DNA of 64,000 nt, from contig VNWV01000023.1 in assembly GCA_009801085.1 (NCBI GenBank), positions 124,001 to 188,000 on the forward strand. The letters are read 5' to 3'. The notes beneath the pieces were generated by a model, which was not told the origin of the DNA, made no database searches, and worked only from the letters and a program-made list of their open reading frames with translations. The position numbers and the translations under genes were made by a program. The DNA comes from Lasiodiplodia sp. COLG20 (Eukaryota > Ascomycota > Dothideomycetes > Botryosphaeriales > Botryosphaeriaceae). Below are positions 12,120-22,882 of this stretch, one piece after another (the first letter of the stretch is position 1; each line of letters starts with the position of its first letter).

Positions 12120-13792
12120 CAATTCCCGACTCATCTTTTTGCTTTTTGTCCCGTTGCGATGACTGGTCAAGTTTTTTGCACTTTGGGGTCAGTGCGGCGT
12201 TCGGGCCGCAAGATGGCGTTGTCCCATATGTCATGCGCCACCAGGGCTTTCTTTTTGGCTATATGACCAGTCGTCAAGGCCACAGACAGTGAAGAGAAGC
12301 TAAGATATGTCTATACCTGTTTGTTGGATATATTGACACCTGCTTGCGCGGGCAGCGGAATTCAACGTCCGGCTCCGTTTGTATTATGCTTAAACTTACA
12401 TTTACGTCTAGATTCTAGCTTCAGTTGCTCATGGAATAAGATTTTTTGGAAATGTAAAAAAAAAAAAAACCTCAAGCAGGAATGTATTTTTCAACAGTAT
12501 TTGTATGCGGATAATCTTACTGGCTTTTTCTCTTATCTTCTCTAAGTCGTTGCTGGCCTTCAGATCCTGCCAAAGCTCGCCACTTACAATTTCATTTACA
12601 TAGCATTCATCAATAATTTCAAAAGTGGCCTTTTTTTTTTTTTTACTACCACCTAAGGAATAGACGGTATGACGCCACCAATTAAGGACTATTATTCTCT
12701 GACAGGCTTCATGGCAATAGGGCTAACACTAATAGCTGCCATCCGTAACGAAGAATTCATGGCTCGAAGCTATACGGTTAATCACATTTTATCATCCGCA
12801 TATCGTACCTAGAGAAAAAATATAACTAGAGTATGCGGACAATTCTCTCTATAATGTAAATGCTTAGTTCTCTGTAAAGATTATAAATTCGAAGAGGGAT
12901 ATAAAACGATAAAGAGAAGTGTAAGGACTAAATCGATAATTATTAAATCCGATGTTAACATGGTTTCCGGAAGAATAAGTAGAATAACTAAAAAAAAAAA
13001 ATTAAGCACAATGGAACAAACCATAGAGAAGAAATGATGAGGAATTGGCTATGTCGGCTGTTTTATTTCGTGGTGAAAAACTATGTAACTGTAGCTATTT
13101 GATCTTGCTCGCTATTTGAAGCTCACTCGAATCGAAAGCATCCCATATACCTTTAGAATCGAGCTCTCTCTATCTAAATTTAGGTAGAATTTTAACAACA
13201 TCTTTTGACATCCGCAGGCGTTGCGTTGAAGTGTGGCCGGCAGGCTCATTAATGGATAATATGTTCTGCACTTCAATTATCCTCGAATTATAACAATACC
13301 ACAGTTGAAATGGCATGGAGGATACTTACCTCGCATAATTCTGGAGAATTTTCAATACTTAAAGCATATCTGCCGTTAAGCTTATCTTTTCCGAAGGTTT
13401 TCAAGTCCTGAATGTCGACAACGACTGAATCCGAATACGACACTCCGATAAACATTTCGTCCGACACTTCGTCCGCAATACATAATTACCGTTGCACATG
13501 GGATCATCACTGGACTTTATTACAAATACTTCTTCTCGGAACTTCAGCCATCCGCTACGCAAGGAATTGCTTGAGTCCGCTACTTTGTTTCCAATGACCA
13601 ATAAGGGACAAGAATGTTCCACTACAAACTGTAAATTGGGGTGTGGCAGCTTGGCGCCCTCCGCAGTAAAACTACAAACTGGATATTTAAGATGCTTTGA
13701 GAACTGTTCAATTCGAATCCTCACATTCAAGAAACCATCCAACTTGGCAGTCAAAGCAAAATCGAAAAACCAAAGTCTACTCCCATCTGACC
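12120..13792. other. Gene-free interval with a second small AT-rich patch
   Basis: I see no convincing gene. There are poly-A and poly-T tracts near 12457, 12632 and 12991. The part at about 12,800-12,960 is AT-rich and low in CpA/TpG, like a short RIP remnant outside the main block. The final few hundred bases are presumably the promoter of the NmrA-like gene. Confidence 0.5.
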
Positions 13793-14864
13793 ATGACGGA
13801 ACCAATAGTCAACGTTGCAATTATCGGCGTACGACACCAACCTCATAAGTCCTTCCACTTCTTTCAAGCCCACCAATCTCACTGCTCTCCAACAGGGTGC
13901 CGGCGACCTAGGTCCTCACATCATCTCCGCTCTCCTGGATACCGGCATCTTCACCGTCACTGTCATCAGCCGCCCCACCTCGACCTCGACCTTCCCTCCC
14001 GGCGTGAAGGTCCACCGCAGCGACTTCACTACTCCCTCCCTCCTCGACGCCTTCCGCGGCCAGCACGCCGTCATCGACGTCCGCGCCCGTCCCGACGTCC
14101 CCAACTGGACCGCCACCGCATCCGCCGCTGCTACCGCAGGCGTGCGCCGCTTCATCCCCAGTGACTTCGTGCTCGACATCGACAACGCGGCCTGCGGCGA
14201 CCTCTACCCGGAGAACCGCCAGCGCTGTACCATCCGTGCGCACCTGAAGGAGCTCGCCGGCAAGAATCCTGGGTTCTCGTGGACGTCGGTCACGAATGGG
14301 CCGTTCTTGGACTGGGTGAGTAACAAGAAAAAGAAACCCCGTTATTTCCTCCCCTCTCGTACACAGCAATGGAGCAATACTCACAAGAGTGTGGGTGAAC
14401 AGGGTCTTCGCACCGGATTCCTCGGTTTCGACCTCGCCACCGCTTCCGCGACCATCTACGACAGCGGTGACGCGACCTTCTGCACCACGACCCTGCCTGA
14501 CGTCGGCAAAGCCGTTGCGAGTATCTTGCTTCATACGGAAGAGACGGCGAACAAGAACGTGCTCAACTCGTCTGTCACGACGTCGCAGAACGAACTACTG
14601 AAAGTGCTTGCGGCGAAGACGGGGAAGGAGTGGAAGGTGAAGGAGAGGATTGATACGGAGGAGTCGCTCCGCAGGGGAAGGTCAAGACAGGCGGCAGGCG
14701 ATTTGTCCAGAGAGACTATCTATGATTCTGTTATGGCGGCCATGTTTAATCCAGTGTACGGGTCTGACTTTTCTGAGGCAGCGGACCGGTGGAACAAGCT
14801 TCTAGGATTGGAGAGGAGGGGTATTGAAGAGCTAGTGAGAGAAGCTGTTGAGGGAAAGGCTTGA
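13793..14864 (+). CDS. NmrA-like / isoflavone-reductase-like family protein
   Basis: Predicted 305-residue NAD(P)-binding protein of the atypical short-chain dehydrogenase group (NmrA/PCBER-like). Exons are 13793-13828, 13896-14315 and 14403-14864. Splicing the first intron joins VAIIG to GAGDLG, which makes the N-terminal glycine-rich dinucleotide-binding motif; without it the motif does not exist, which supports the ATG at 13793. Later landmarks are the segment RRFIPSDFVLD and FLDW|GLRTGFLGFDL across the second splice, both typical of this family. The second intron is 87 nt, a multiple of three and without stops, so retention would give a longer readable protein. Members are oxidoreductases or redox sensors of varied substrate, and I cannot name one here. 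It is the first protein gene after the repeat block. Confidence 0.85.
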
Positions 14865-15739
14865 GAAGTGTAGGTTCAGGATAATTGCACGGCTATTGTA
14901 CTTTGAGCTTTGATAGACTAGAACGCTAACTATGGGTTATGCGCAGAGGGTATTTCAGCCGAATGCCAGTGTGAATTTATTTTTCGCTCATAATCGATAG
15001 TTAAAACCATCGTCTGAACGTAAATGCGGAGTTATTGATCCTATATTTACATCCACATATACCCATGATACCCATAACAAGAGCGAAAGACAAAATCACG
15101 CTAGCCTTCTGCTGCGACACCCTTTTGTAGGTGTCGACGAGTTAAGCTGCAGCCAACTCGCTTAGTCACCATTGTAAAGAGTCTCAACCCATAGATCAGT
15201 CGTTCTTAAATCCATAGAGTTTTTTTTTAAGAAAAAAAAAAGCCCATGCTGGTATTTATATAGAATGGAGAAGGACGGGGCCACCCGCGGGGCAACGTCG
15301 GCTGGGTCGATTGTGATTCATCTACTTGTCAACCTGCAGGCGGGCCTATGAGAAAAGCACAGAGAGTGGGGTTAATATGGCACAATATGGCAGTATCTTG
15401 TTAATTGACGAATTCTCGAGGGAATCGTGCCGGCCGTTAGGGTAGAAAGGGTTTTGTGTGGTGTTTGGCATGGTCCCTTCTCGGCACGTGATCCGCCTCG
15501 TTTTCTGACCCGAAACCGATGGACGTTTGTACTACAAGGCGCGTATTACCTATTGGGTTTCCAGCTCTGGTATAGACTGGAAGATAATCCAACGACGCGC
15601 TGCTTTGATAAAACCCACAGATTCTAGGGATGGATACTCAAGCAATTCTTAAGGGCGCAATACTGCTACTTCCCTCTATTCCTCTTTTTCCCTTTCTCAA
15701 AACTCCCGCGAATTCTTTCTCCCAGCATACACCTGCCCC
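14865..15739. other. Intergenic region
   Basis: No gene is supported. It contains an AT-rich T8/A11 stretch near 15223-15240 and a pyrimidine-rich segment at about 15660-15720 just before the zinc-finger gene, typical of a fungal promoter and leader. Confidence 0.4.
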
Positions 15740-16239
15740 ATGGTTGACTCAGCGGCAACATCCGCCAAAGACGACACAAGTAGTCCTCACATGACTGCTG
15801 ATATTCAAGCCGCGTCGTATGCAGAGAAATGGAAATCTAGTTTCTTAGCAAACAGATTCGACTTCTCGTACCCTGCCTGGACCAATGATGCCAGTAAGTA
15901 ATTCATCTGTACTCTTCCCAAGGCTAGGGCTGACTCCATGGCCAAGCGAGCGAGAACAGCGTTACACAATCCACTTCCCCGGCTCCCTCGCTTCATTGCT
16001 GCGGCCACACCTTCATCAATCAGCAAACTTTACAAAGACACCAGCGCGAAGCCACCACTTGTCCCAGTTGGACTGGCGTGCAACAAACATTCACTTGCCA
16101 ACTCTGCCAGAAGAACTTCCGCCGCAAATGGAACGTGCAGCAGCACCTGTCGGACAAAAAGCATGAGTATAGCAAGGAGGAGGCAACGAGGCTCGTGAAT
16201 GTTTGGTATCCACAAAGGCCTGGGGGTTCACCAGAGTGA
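15740..16239 (+). CDS. Small C2H2 zinc-finger protein
   Basis: A two-exon gene encoding 148 residues, missed by simple ORF searches because the frame changes at the splice. Exons are 15740-15893 and 15947-16239. The 53-nt intron has GTAAGT, a CTGAC branch point and an AAG acceptor. The second exon encodes a clear finger, CQLC followed by 12 residues, H, five residues and H (C-x2-C-x12-H-x5-H). Just before it is HCCGHTF...LQRHQRE, which resembles a degenerate first finger, and a CPSW motif. Paired fingers of this kind occur in small fungal proteins of unknown role, perhaps nucleic-acid binding. There is no signal peptide. The acceptor was chosen because it is the only one that keeps the finger frame open. 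Confidence 0.7.
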
Positions 16240-17158
16240 GGGTCTATGAATTCTGCAAGACTGATCCGCTTGGAATTACAACACAGTTAAGAAGTTGAGG
16301 CTTTCGTTTGGATGCTTTCAGCTTGTCTACTGTGTATGTCAGTCTCTACCAACACATGGTTTACAGTTGCATTTGTTATACCGGCGAGCTGACTTCATGG
16401 CTACATCCAATCCTCACAGAAATCCTGTGCTCAGTTAGCTACATCCACTACTCACAAATGATGACACATGAACATTTCTTTCGAAGCAACTTTTATTATG
16501 GCGAAAACCACTAATCTATCACCATCAGCATCACAAACCCAGCCAAGCCTACCTCTCAAGCCGGCCTCGCCTCCTCTCCACCCCACCCACCTCTTCCCCA
16601 ATCTTCATCCCCAGACGTATTCAGATCGTTTTCCATCTCAAGGCGGGTGCAGAACAAAAAGGAAATCAAGAATGCCGGCATCTTTGTGCAGTAGCCCCCT
16701 CTCCAACCCCAACCATCCGCCCAATGCAAGAACAAATTAAGAAAAGAATAAGGAAAAAGCCTACACTTGTGCAATGAAGAAAAGAAAAAAAACGGCTGCC
16801 AATTCATCATCTGCAGCAGCAGGGCTCGTATATTTCATGCGGGCCATGCCTTACGGTGATACCAACCGGTGGTTTGAGTTCGTTCCATTTGGCGTTGAAA
16901 TGGCTTGCAAAAAGGGAAAAAGTCCAAAGCATTCAAACACATAGAACTCCAACGCCCCGCTTCATGACGCGTCTCTGCATCTTTTAGGATGCATACTTTA
17001 TCTCCGCCTCGAGGGGCAAGGCACAGAGATGCCGAGGAAGAGTTGGATGTGAAGGAGTAATTTCCGCATCCGGACGGAAGCTCACGTGGCCAAGGGCAAG
17101 ATCATGAGGCCCTTTAGAACCCACCAGAATCTCCTCCCGGATTGTCTCTCGACAGCGT
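16240..17158. other. Intergenic region between convergent genes
   Basis: No gene is supported. It lies between the 3' ends of the zinc-finger gene and the Hsp40 gene and should hold both 3' untranslated regions. Short open frames in it have no family features. Confidence 0.4.
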
Positions 17159-18510
17159 TTACAAAATCTCCTTCAACTTGCTCTTCTGGTCGGCCGTCAG
17201 GCTGGTCGGGAACTTGATCTTGACGCCGATGACGAAGTCGCCGCGCTCGTTGGGCTTCTTGCTCTTCGGCATACCCAGGCCGGGGAAACGGTCGGTGTAT
17301 TCGGGTGATGTGGGGCCTCCGGACCGGACGGATACGTTCTTGCCGTCGATAGTCTGGACGGTTCTGTTCCAGCCGGTGAGAGCCTCCTTGAGGTCGATCT
17401 CGACGATGTGCTTCAGGTCGTCGCCTTCGCGCTTATACAGCGGGTGCTCTTTCTGTTACTGAGTTAGCAAGGCGTGGCTCAACAAAATAGTGTTAACCCT
17501 TCAGATGACTTACCTCCTGGACGATAAAGTGCAGGTCCTGGGTACCTCCCTCGACCTGATCACCCACATCCGAGAACTTAATCTTCGAGCCAGCCTTGAG
17601 ACCCTTCTTGATGGGAACCTCGAGGATCCTGTCTTGCGTGCTCTGTTTGCCGGTGTTCTTATCGTACGTCTTGCGCTTAATCTTCATCTTCTTGGTCGTG
17701 CCGTTGTACAGCTCCTCCAACGACACGGGCAGCGGCTTCTCGACCACCGTGACCTCGGGCGTCTGCGCTCTGCGCGGCTCCTGCGGGAAGCGGCTGCTGC
17801 CAGACCTCTTCGCACCGGGCCTTGCCCCGGCGCCGGGGAAGCCTCCGGGCATGCCGCCGAATCCTGCCGCGAAGTCGTCTTCGTCCATGCCACCACCACC
17901 ACCCATGCCGCCAGCGGCGCCGCTGCGGAAGAACTCGGAGAATATGCTTTCGGGGTTGGAGAAGTTGAAGGCCCCGGGCCCCCCGGCGCCGCCACCGGTC
18001 GAAAAGTGGAACGTCCTCGTGCCGCCTCCCGGGCCGCCTGCGCCTCCCATGCCGCTGAAGGGGAAGCCGCCGGCTCCTGCGAAGGGGTTGCCACCGTCCG
18101 TCGCGAAGCCTTCGGCACCGTCTGGCGGAGGAGCACCGCCGCGTAGTATGAATTCGAGGCCGAACTGGTCGTACATCTTGCGCTTCTCGGGGTCGGACAG
18201 GATTTCGTAGGCTTGCGAGAGTTCTGTCGAGCGGAAAGTCAGTCATACCCGCGGTAGTTATTGTCGCGTTGTGCGACAGAGAATGAGGGGTGAGTTCACT
18301 TACCCTTGAACTTCTCAGCAGCTTGCGGGTTGTCCTTGTTCTTGTCGGGGTGCCACTTCAGGGCACCCTTCCTGTAGGCCTTGCGGATATCATCTTGTGA
18401 TGCGGAAGGGCTGATGCCTGTGGGCGAGAGGTTAGCCTTGCGTGTGGAACAGGGTGGAAGGTTGGGGTGGACGTACCCAGCGCATCGTAGAGCTTGGTCT
18501 CTTTGACCAT
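17159..18510 (-). CDS. sis1: Class II (type B) DnaJ/Hsp40 co-chaperone, Sis1-like
   Basis: Encodes 383 residues in four exons (minus strand: 18510-18477, 18417-18304, 18223-17514, 17452-17159). The J domain occupies residues 1 to about 75 and contains the HPD motif (KWHPDKNKD) that stimulates Hsp70 ATPase. A long Gly/Phe-rich region follows ([16 protein letters not shown] and similar), then two beta-sandwich substrate-binding domains starting near [18 protein letters not shown]. There is no CxxCxGxG zinc-finger region, which separates class II (Sis1, Psi1) from class I (Ydj1). The C-terminus matches the dimerisation part of the family. Sis1-type proteins work with cytosolic and nuclear Hsp70 in folding, translation initiation and the heat-shock response. 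A heat-shock-element-like site lies about 230 bp upstream. Confidence 0.95.
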
Positions 18511-19448
18511 GGTGCATGTGTGGAACTAAGTGTTGTGAAATGAAAATCGTAGTGTCGTGAGCGGAGTAGCAGTAGTGGGTAAGTTGAAGGTTTTCTAATA
18601 GCCAGTGGCAGTGAAGGTAGTGCGTGGAAGTATCATGTGCAAGACAGGTTTCTGGGCGATTCCTCAAGGCCCAGTCTCCCCACGCCGGTGAGCTTGGGCG
18701 CCCGGGCCTGACGTACTGGTTCCCGCTCTTATCGATTGTGGAAGCTTCTGGTAGCTTCGATCTCCGCCGCGCTTGGCGCCCACCGCAGCCGACCTCTCGA
18801 GCCGCAACACCATGATCTACAAAAACGCGGATCATGATGAAATGCCGGACTTTTCTCGCGTGTTGACTTCGTGAAATTCATAGCCGGCGGACTTCATGCT
18901 GTGCATCGTCCCTAAAAGCCCATATCCGTTCGCTCAATGGGACTGCTAACGACCACCAACCATGTGCCGGAGAAAACACTAGTGGAGTGTAAATTCTACG
19001 CTCACTCTCATTACTGCCTAGCGGCTTCAAAGATCAACGTGTCGTTACGGCGGAACGAAAGGGTTCGCCCAAAGCGCCGTAAGCTGCAGCCGGCATTGGC
19101 GTATTGTAACGAACCATACTTGTGAGCATCCTCAATTGGCTGTTTGCGAGGTGGGTGGATCAATCAGGTTTGAGTGCCAAACAAGATGGGTTGAAATATC
19201 AGTAATGAAAACTTTTTTCATTCGATTGCTTTTCGCAATTATCAGAAACCCATCCCAATGTTCCGTATTACGCCATCATAATCCGCAAACTCCCCATCCG
19301 GAAGTGGTATGGTACAGGCTCAGTCAATGCTATACTTGCAGCCAGGCGGCTGACTCTCCAAAAGGGCCGGCTGAGCTTAATTCCCAACCAAGCATGCCGT
19401 TCCCATCCTTGCACGTGAAATGTTTAGAACTTGCTGTAAATCCACTCC
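18511..19448. other. Intergenic region (Hsp40 promoter and CBF5 3' side)
   Basis: Apart from the heat-shock-element-like site I see no gene. The interval should hold the promoter of the Hsp40 gene and the 3' untranslated region of CBF5, which is transcribed in the same direction and lies upstream. Confidence 0.4.
18741..18758. promoter_or_regulatory. Heat shock element upstream of the Hsp40 gene
   Basis: The 18 bp read GAA-gc-TTC-tg-GTA-gc-TTC, four alternating 5-bp units with correct 2-bp spacing; three are perfect and one differs by one base (GTA for GAA). This is the layout bound by trimeric Hsf1. It starts 231 bp upstream of the Hsp40 start codon, in keeping with Hsf1 control of Sis1 homologues. 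Confidence 0.65.
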
Positions 19449-20964
19449 TTACTCGCTGTCGCTATCCTTGGCCGACTTGAGCGACTTGCGCTTCTCCTTC
19501 TTCTCCTTCTTTTCCGCCTTCCTGCGCTTGCGCTCAGCCTTCTCCTCGGCCGTCTCACCTTCGTGCTTGCTCTTCCGCTTCTTGTCCTTGGACTCCTCAG
19601 CAGGAGCGTCGGGAAGCTCTTCGTTGTCAGCGACGGGAGCGACCGGAGGTGCGCTGAGAACATCCTCCTTCGAGGTGGTCTCGGCAAGAGACTCCGAGCC
19701 GGCGGCAGCCTGCTCGCCAGGGGAAAGGTCCTTGTAATTCTGCTTCCAGGTGGCGGGCGTGTTCTCGTTGACACGGCCATACTTGTCGAGCTTGCCATCG
19801 GCCTTGAGCTTCTTCTTCTCGGTGGCAACAGGGCCCAGGCCCCACCTCTTGGGGTAGAGGTCACGCTCCATGATAACACGCTTGATCTTGGCAACAACGC
19901 CGTGGTCGCAAGTGGTCATCTCAACAGTGGACATCAGGGCAATACCCAGAGCGATGGCCTCGCCCTTGGTGGTCATAAGAACAACCTCCTCGTGGATCTC
20001 GATCTCCTTGTCTGTGTAAAAGTTAGACACAGATCAAAATGAAAATGAGAAGTAGGCACTTACCGAAACGAAGCAGACCGGGAATCATGAGCTTGGCACC
20101 ATAGCAGACGGCGTTGACAGCGCTGTCCTTGACAACAACCCTCTTGTAGCCAGTGAGGAGAGACTCCAGTGGGGAAATGACGGTACGGAGGTACGACTCG
20201 TCCATGCTGTTGTCTTGGACGTACTGGGCGTCGAGGACATCGTGGAGAGTGACCATGTTGTCGTCCTCGCTCATGGCACCGGACCTGACACGCCTGAGCT
20301 CCTGCATGTGCGCACCAACACCGAGCAGCAGACCCAAGTGCACGCAGAGCGTACGAATGTAGGTACCCGCCTCGCAGCTCACCCAGAAGACACCCAGGTG
20401 GCGGTCATTGTCGAACTCGTAGAGCTTGCTCTCGTGAATAGTACGGATACGGAGCTGACGCTTGACGGCGGAGATGAGCGGGGGGCGCTGGAAGAGAGCG
20501 CCGGTGAGGGACTCGAGAGCACGGGCGAATTGAGCCTCGCCGCCGGGGATCTTGTCGTGCAGACGGATGACGCAGACGTACTCCTTTCCGGCGCCCTGCT
20601 GCGACTTGACCAGGCGGGTGGCACGGTCAATGCAGACAATCAGACATCCGGTGACCTTGGGGTCGAGGGTACCGCTGTGACCGGTCTTCTCGCAGCGCAG
20701 GATGCGCTTGACCCAAGCGACAACCTCGTGCGAGGAGGGGTTGGAGGGCTTGTCGAGGTTGATGACACCGCTAGAGATGTAGCTCTTAAGATCGCGCTTG
20801 TGAGGGGCGCAACCGTAAGGAATGGGGACGAAATGGTTGCTGCGAGCAAGCATGTTGCTGTAGTTCTTCAGCAGCAGCGGCCACTCGCTGGTGTCAATGG
20901 GCGCGGTGGTCGCGGACGGCTTGATGGTGTAGTCCGCATCGTTGGCAGAGACGAGGTTAGCCAT
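19449..20964 (-). CDS. CBF5: H/ACA snoRNP pseudouridine synthase Cbf5 (dyskerin)
   Basis: Encodes 487 residues in two exons (20964-20064 and 20011-19449), separated by a 52-nt intron. The N-terminal dyskerin-like region ([11 protein letters not shown]) leads into the TruB-type catalytic domain with HSGTLDP; Asp101 is the catalytic aspartate. Further hallmarks are [21 protein letters not shown] and [16 protein letters not shown] domain follows ([21 protein letters not shown], across the splice). The tail is rich in lysine and acidic residues ([18 protein letters not shown]), the nucleolar KKE/D-type tail. Cbf5 is the catalytic subunit of H/ACA RNPs with Nop10, Nhp2 and Gar1 and modifies rRNA and snRNA. 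An in-frame ATG further upstream exists, but conservation as I recall it begins near MANLVSAN. Confidence 0.97.
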
Positions 20965-21674
20965 TTTGAAAGTCTCCGCGCGGGGAATGCTGGACGTTGC
21001 TGTGTTCGCGCTGCGAGAGGACGGTCGTCGCGTGCTGGAGGTGGAGTGCAAAGTGAAGCTCGACTTTTTTTCGCTTGTCGCTTCTTCTTGCGCTGGCCCG
21101 TGCGCGCCACGTTTTGATTGGCTCGGGCTCTCCACACACACACCAGCCCTAGATGTCCCGTTAGCACCTCGTCTTTGAACAGCCGTTTACGCAATGATAT
21201 GTTTCAAAACGGTATCACATATTTCTGTCGGCATATATGCTTGCCAATGTCAGCAGATTCACCCGTTTTCGGGAGCTGTTCGAGACGTTGTTGAGAGTTT
21301 AAAGAAGATTGCTTGGAAATACAGAGAATACTTGCAAACGACTATCTTGCTCTGCCCTTTTTTGCACTTGGTCAATTTCTTCATTGTGTGCATCGCACTT
21401 TTGAGTCCCCAATACTTCATCACATGGACTGCTACCAACTGGCTGGGCGAATATGCGCCCCCTGCATTGCTGCGCCGCGCTCACAACTGTCAAAACTACG
21501 CCAGAAGGGAAGGCGGGCTCGCCAAACACTTCCATCCTTGAGAGACTTGCTTGTCCGTCTCCACTCCGTGCCTGTATCGTTCGACCGTGCCGCAATCAAG
21601 ATAGTATATAGTGAAAGAAACACATCGCTCGCTTTCTATAGTATCCAGCCCAGGTTTGACCTCTTTTCGGCACC
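20965..21674. other. Divergent promoter region CBF5 / methyltransferase
   Basis: No gene is supported. The region separates two divergently transcribed genes. An ATTGG/CCAAT-type pentamer is at about 21116-21120, on the CBF5 side. Confidence 0.35.
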
Positions 21675-22729
21675 ATGGCAAGCGATACCGACCCATTCTA
21701 CGAAACGGATTCTCTCTACACTGACTTATCTGCCTCGGTGACCTCGTCCATCAGAGAGGGAAAGTTCGAAAACGGCCGCCGGTACCATGCCCACCGAGAA
21801 GGCACTTACCTCCTCCCGGACGATGAAAAAGAACAGGACAGACTTGATCTGATGGGCCACTGCTTCAGCCTCGCTCTCAAAGGCGAGTTGTGTAAAGCGC
21901 CCGTTAAAGATCCCAAACTCTGTCTCGATATTGGAACTGGAACAGGACTCTGGGCCCTCGATTTTGCTGACACCCACCCGGACTGTCAAGTGATTGGCAC
22001 CGACTTAAGCCCCATTCAGCCATCTTGTAAGGACTCTCTGAAGCTTGCGCGGGAACTATGCTAACCTTGATTGCGCACGTACAGGGTCTGCGCCGAACTG
22101 CAAGTTCATTATCGACGACGCCAATGCCGACTGGATTTATGCCGAGAAAGGTCGATTCGACTTCATACATGCCCGTTATGTCTACGCTGGCATCGAAGAC
22201 TGGGATAAGCTGTGGCGACAGAGCTACGAGCACCTTAAGCCAGGTGGTTGGGTTGAGCACCAGGAACCATCGGCCTGGTTTGAGACAGAAGACCCGGGGT
22301 TCGAAAACTCGCAGTCGCACTTCTGGCAGGTCAAGACGGACGAAGCATCCGCAAAAATGGGAAGAAGATTCAATGTTGCGCATGAGCAGAAGGATCGTAT
22401 GGTCAAGGCTGGCTTCATAAATGTTCACCAGCACGTTGTGAAAGTTCCGCTCGGGACTTGGGACCCAGACAAGATTCAGCTCGGAAAATGCGCTCTGCTC
22501 AACATGGTTGAGGCGGTTCGGTAAGTCAGCTATCTACCGCTTACAAGAATTGGACTAACGGCTCATTTGCAGGCCAAGCTGCCTAGCAATTTTTACTCGC
22601 GTCCTGGGCTGGGACCTTGTCCGCAGCGAAGCACTGAGTGCAGCCGTCATCAAAGAGCAACTCTCCCAGAAGTATAAAACATACTTCAAGATATACTGTA
22701 CCTATGGGCAGAAGCCGGAGGCGGCATGA
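21675..22729 (+). CDS. LaeA-like SAM-dependent methyltransferase
   Basis: Encodes 314 residues in three exons (21675-22026, 22085-22520, 22573-22729). It has the class I methyltransferase fold: motif I is LDIGTGTGLWALDFAD at residues 84-99, followed by VIGTDLSPIQPSW, which is spelled correctly only after splicing the first intron. Later come FIIDDANADW, FDFIHARYVYAGIEDW and EHLKPGGWVEHQEP. This set marks the fungal LaeA-like (TAM) group. LaeA itself is a nuclear regulator of secondary metabolism, but genomes hold dozens of relatives of unknown substrate. No secondary-metabolite backbone gene is nearby, so a cluster role is not suggested here. Confidence 0.9.
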
Positions 22730-22882
22730 TGAGGTTTCGTTTTCGTACATCGAGGCAACGGACTGAAAGACGGAAAACGAGCCATTCCTGCAGAGAAGCT
22801 TGATTTAGATTACGGTACTAGCATACAAGTACAGCCTCAGAACATCATTAATTCCGTGAATCTTGCTCATTTTCGTGACCTT

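Noticed and set aside
11984..12292. 102-codon open frame over the tRNA
   Set aside because: It runs straight through the tRNA-Lys and its intron; no domain features. The tRNA fully explains the segment.
17490..18210. Long plus-strand frames (over 200 codons) opposite the Hsp40 gene
   Set aside because: Mirror frames of a Gly-rich, GC-rich coding exon; composition only.
20215..21117. 300-codon plus-strand frame opposite CBF5
   Set aside because: Antisense shadow of a GC-rich, codon-biased gene; no recognisable protein features.
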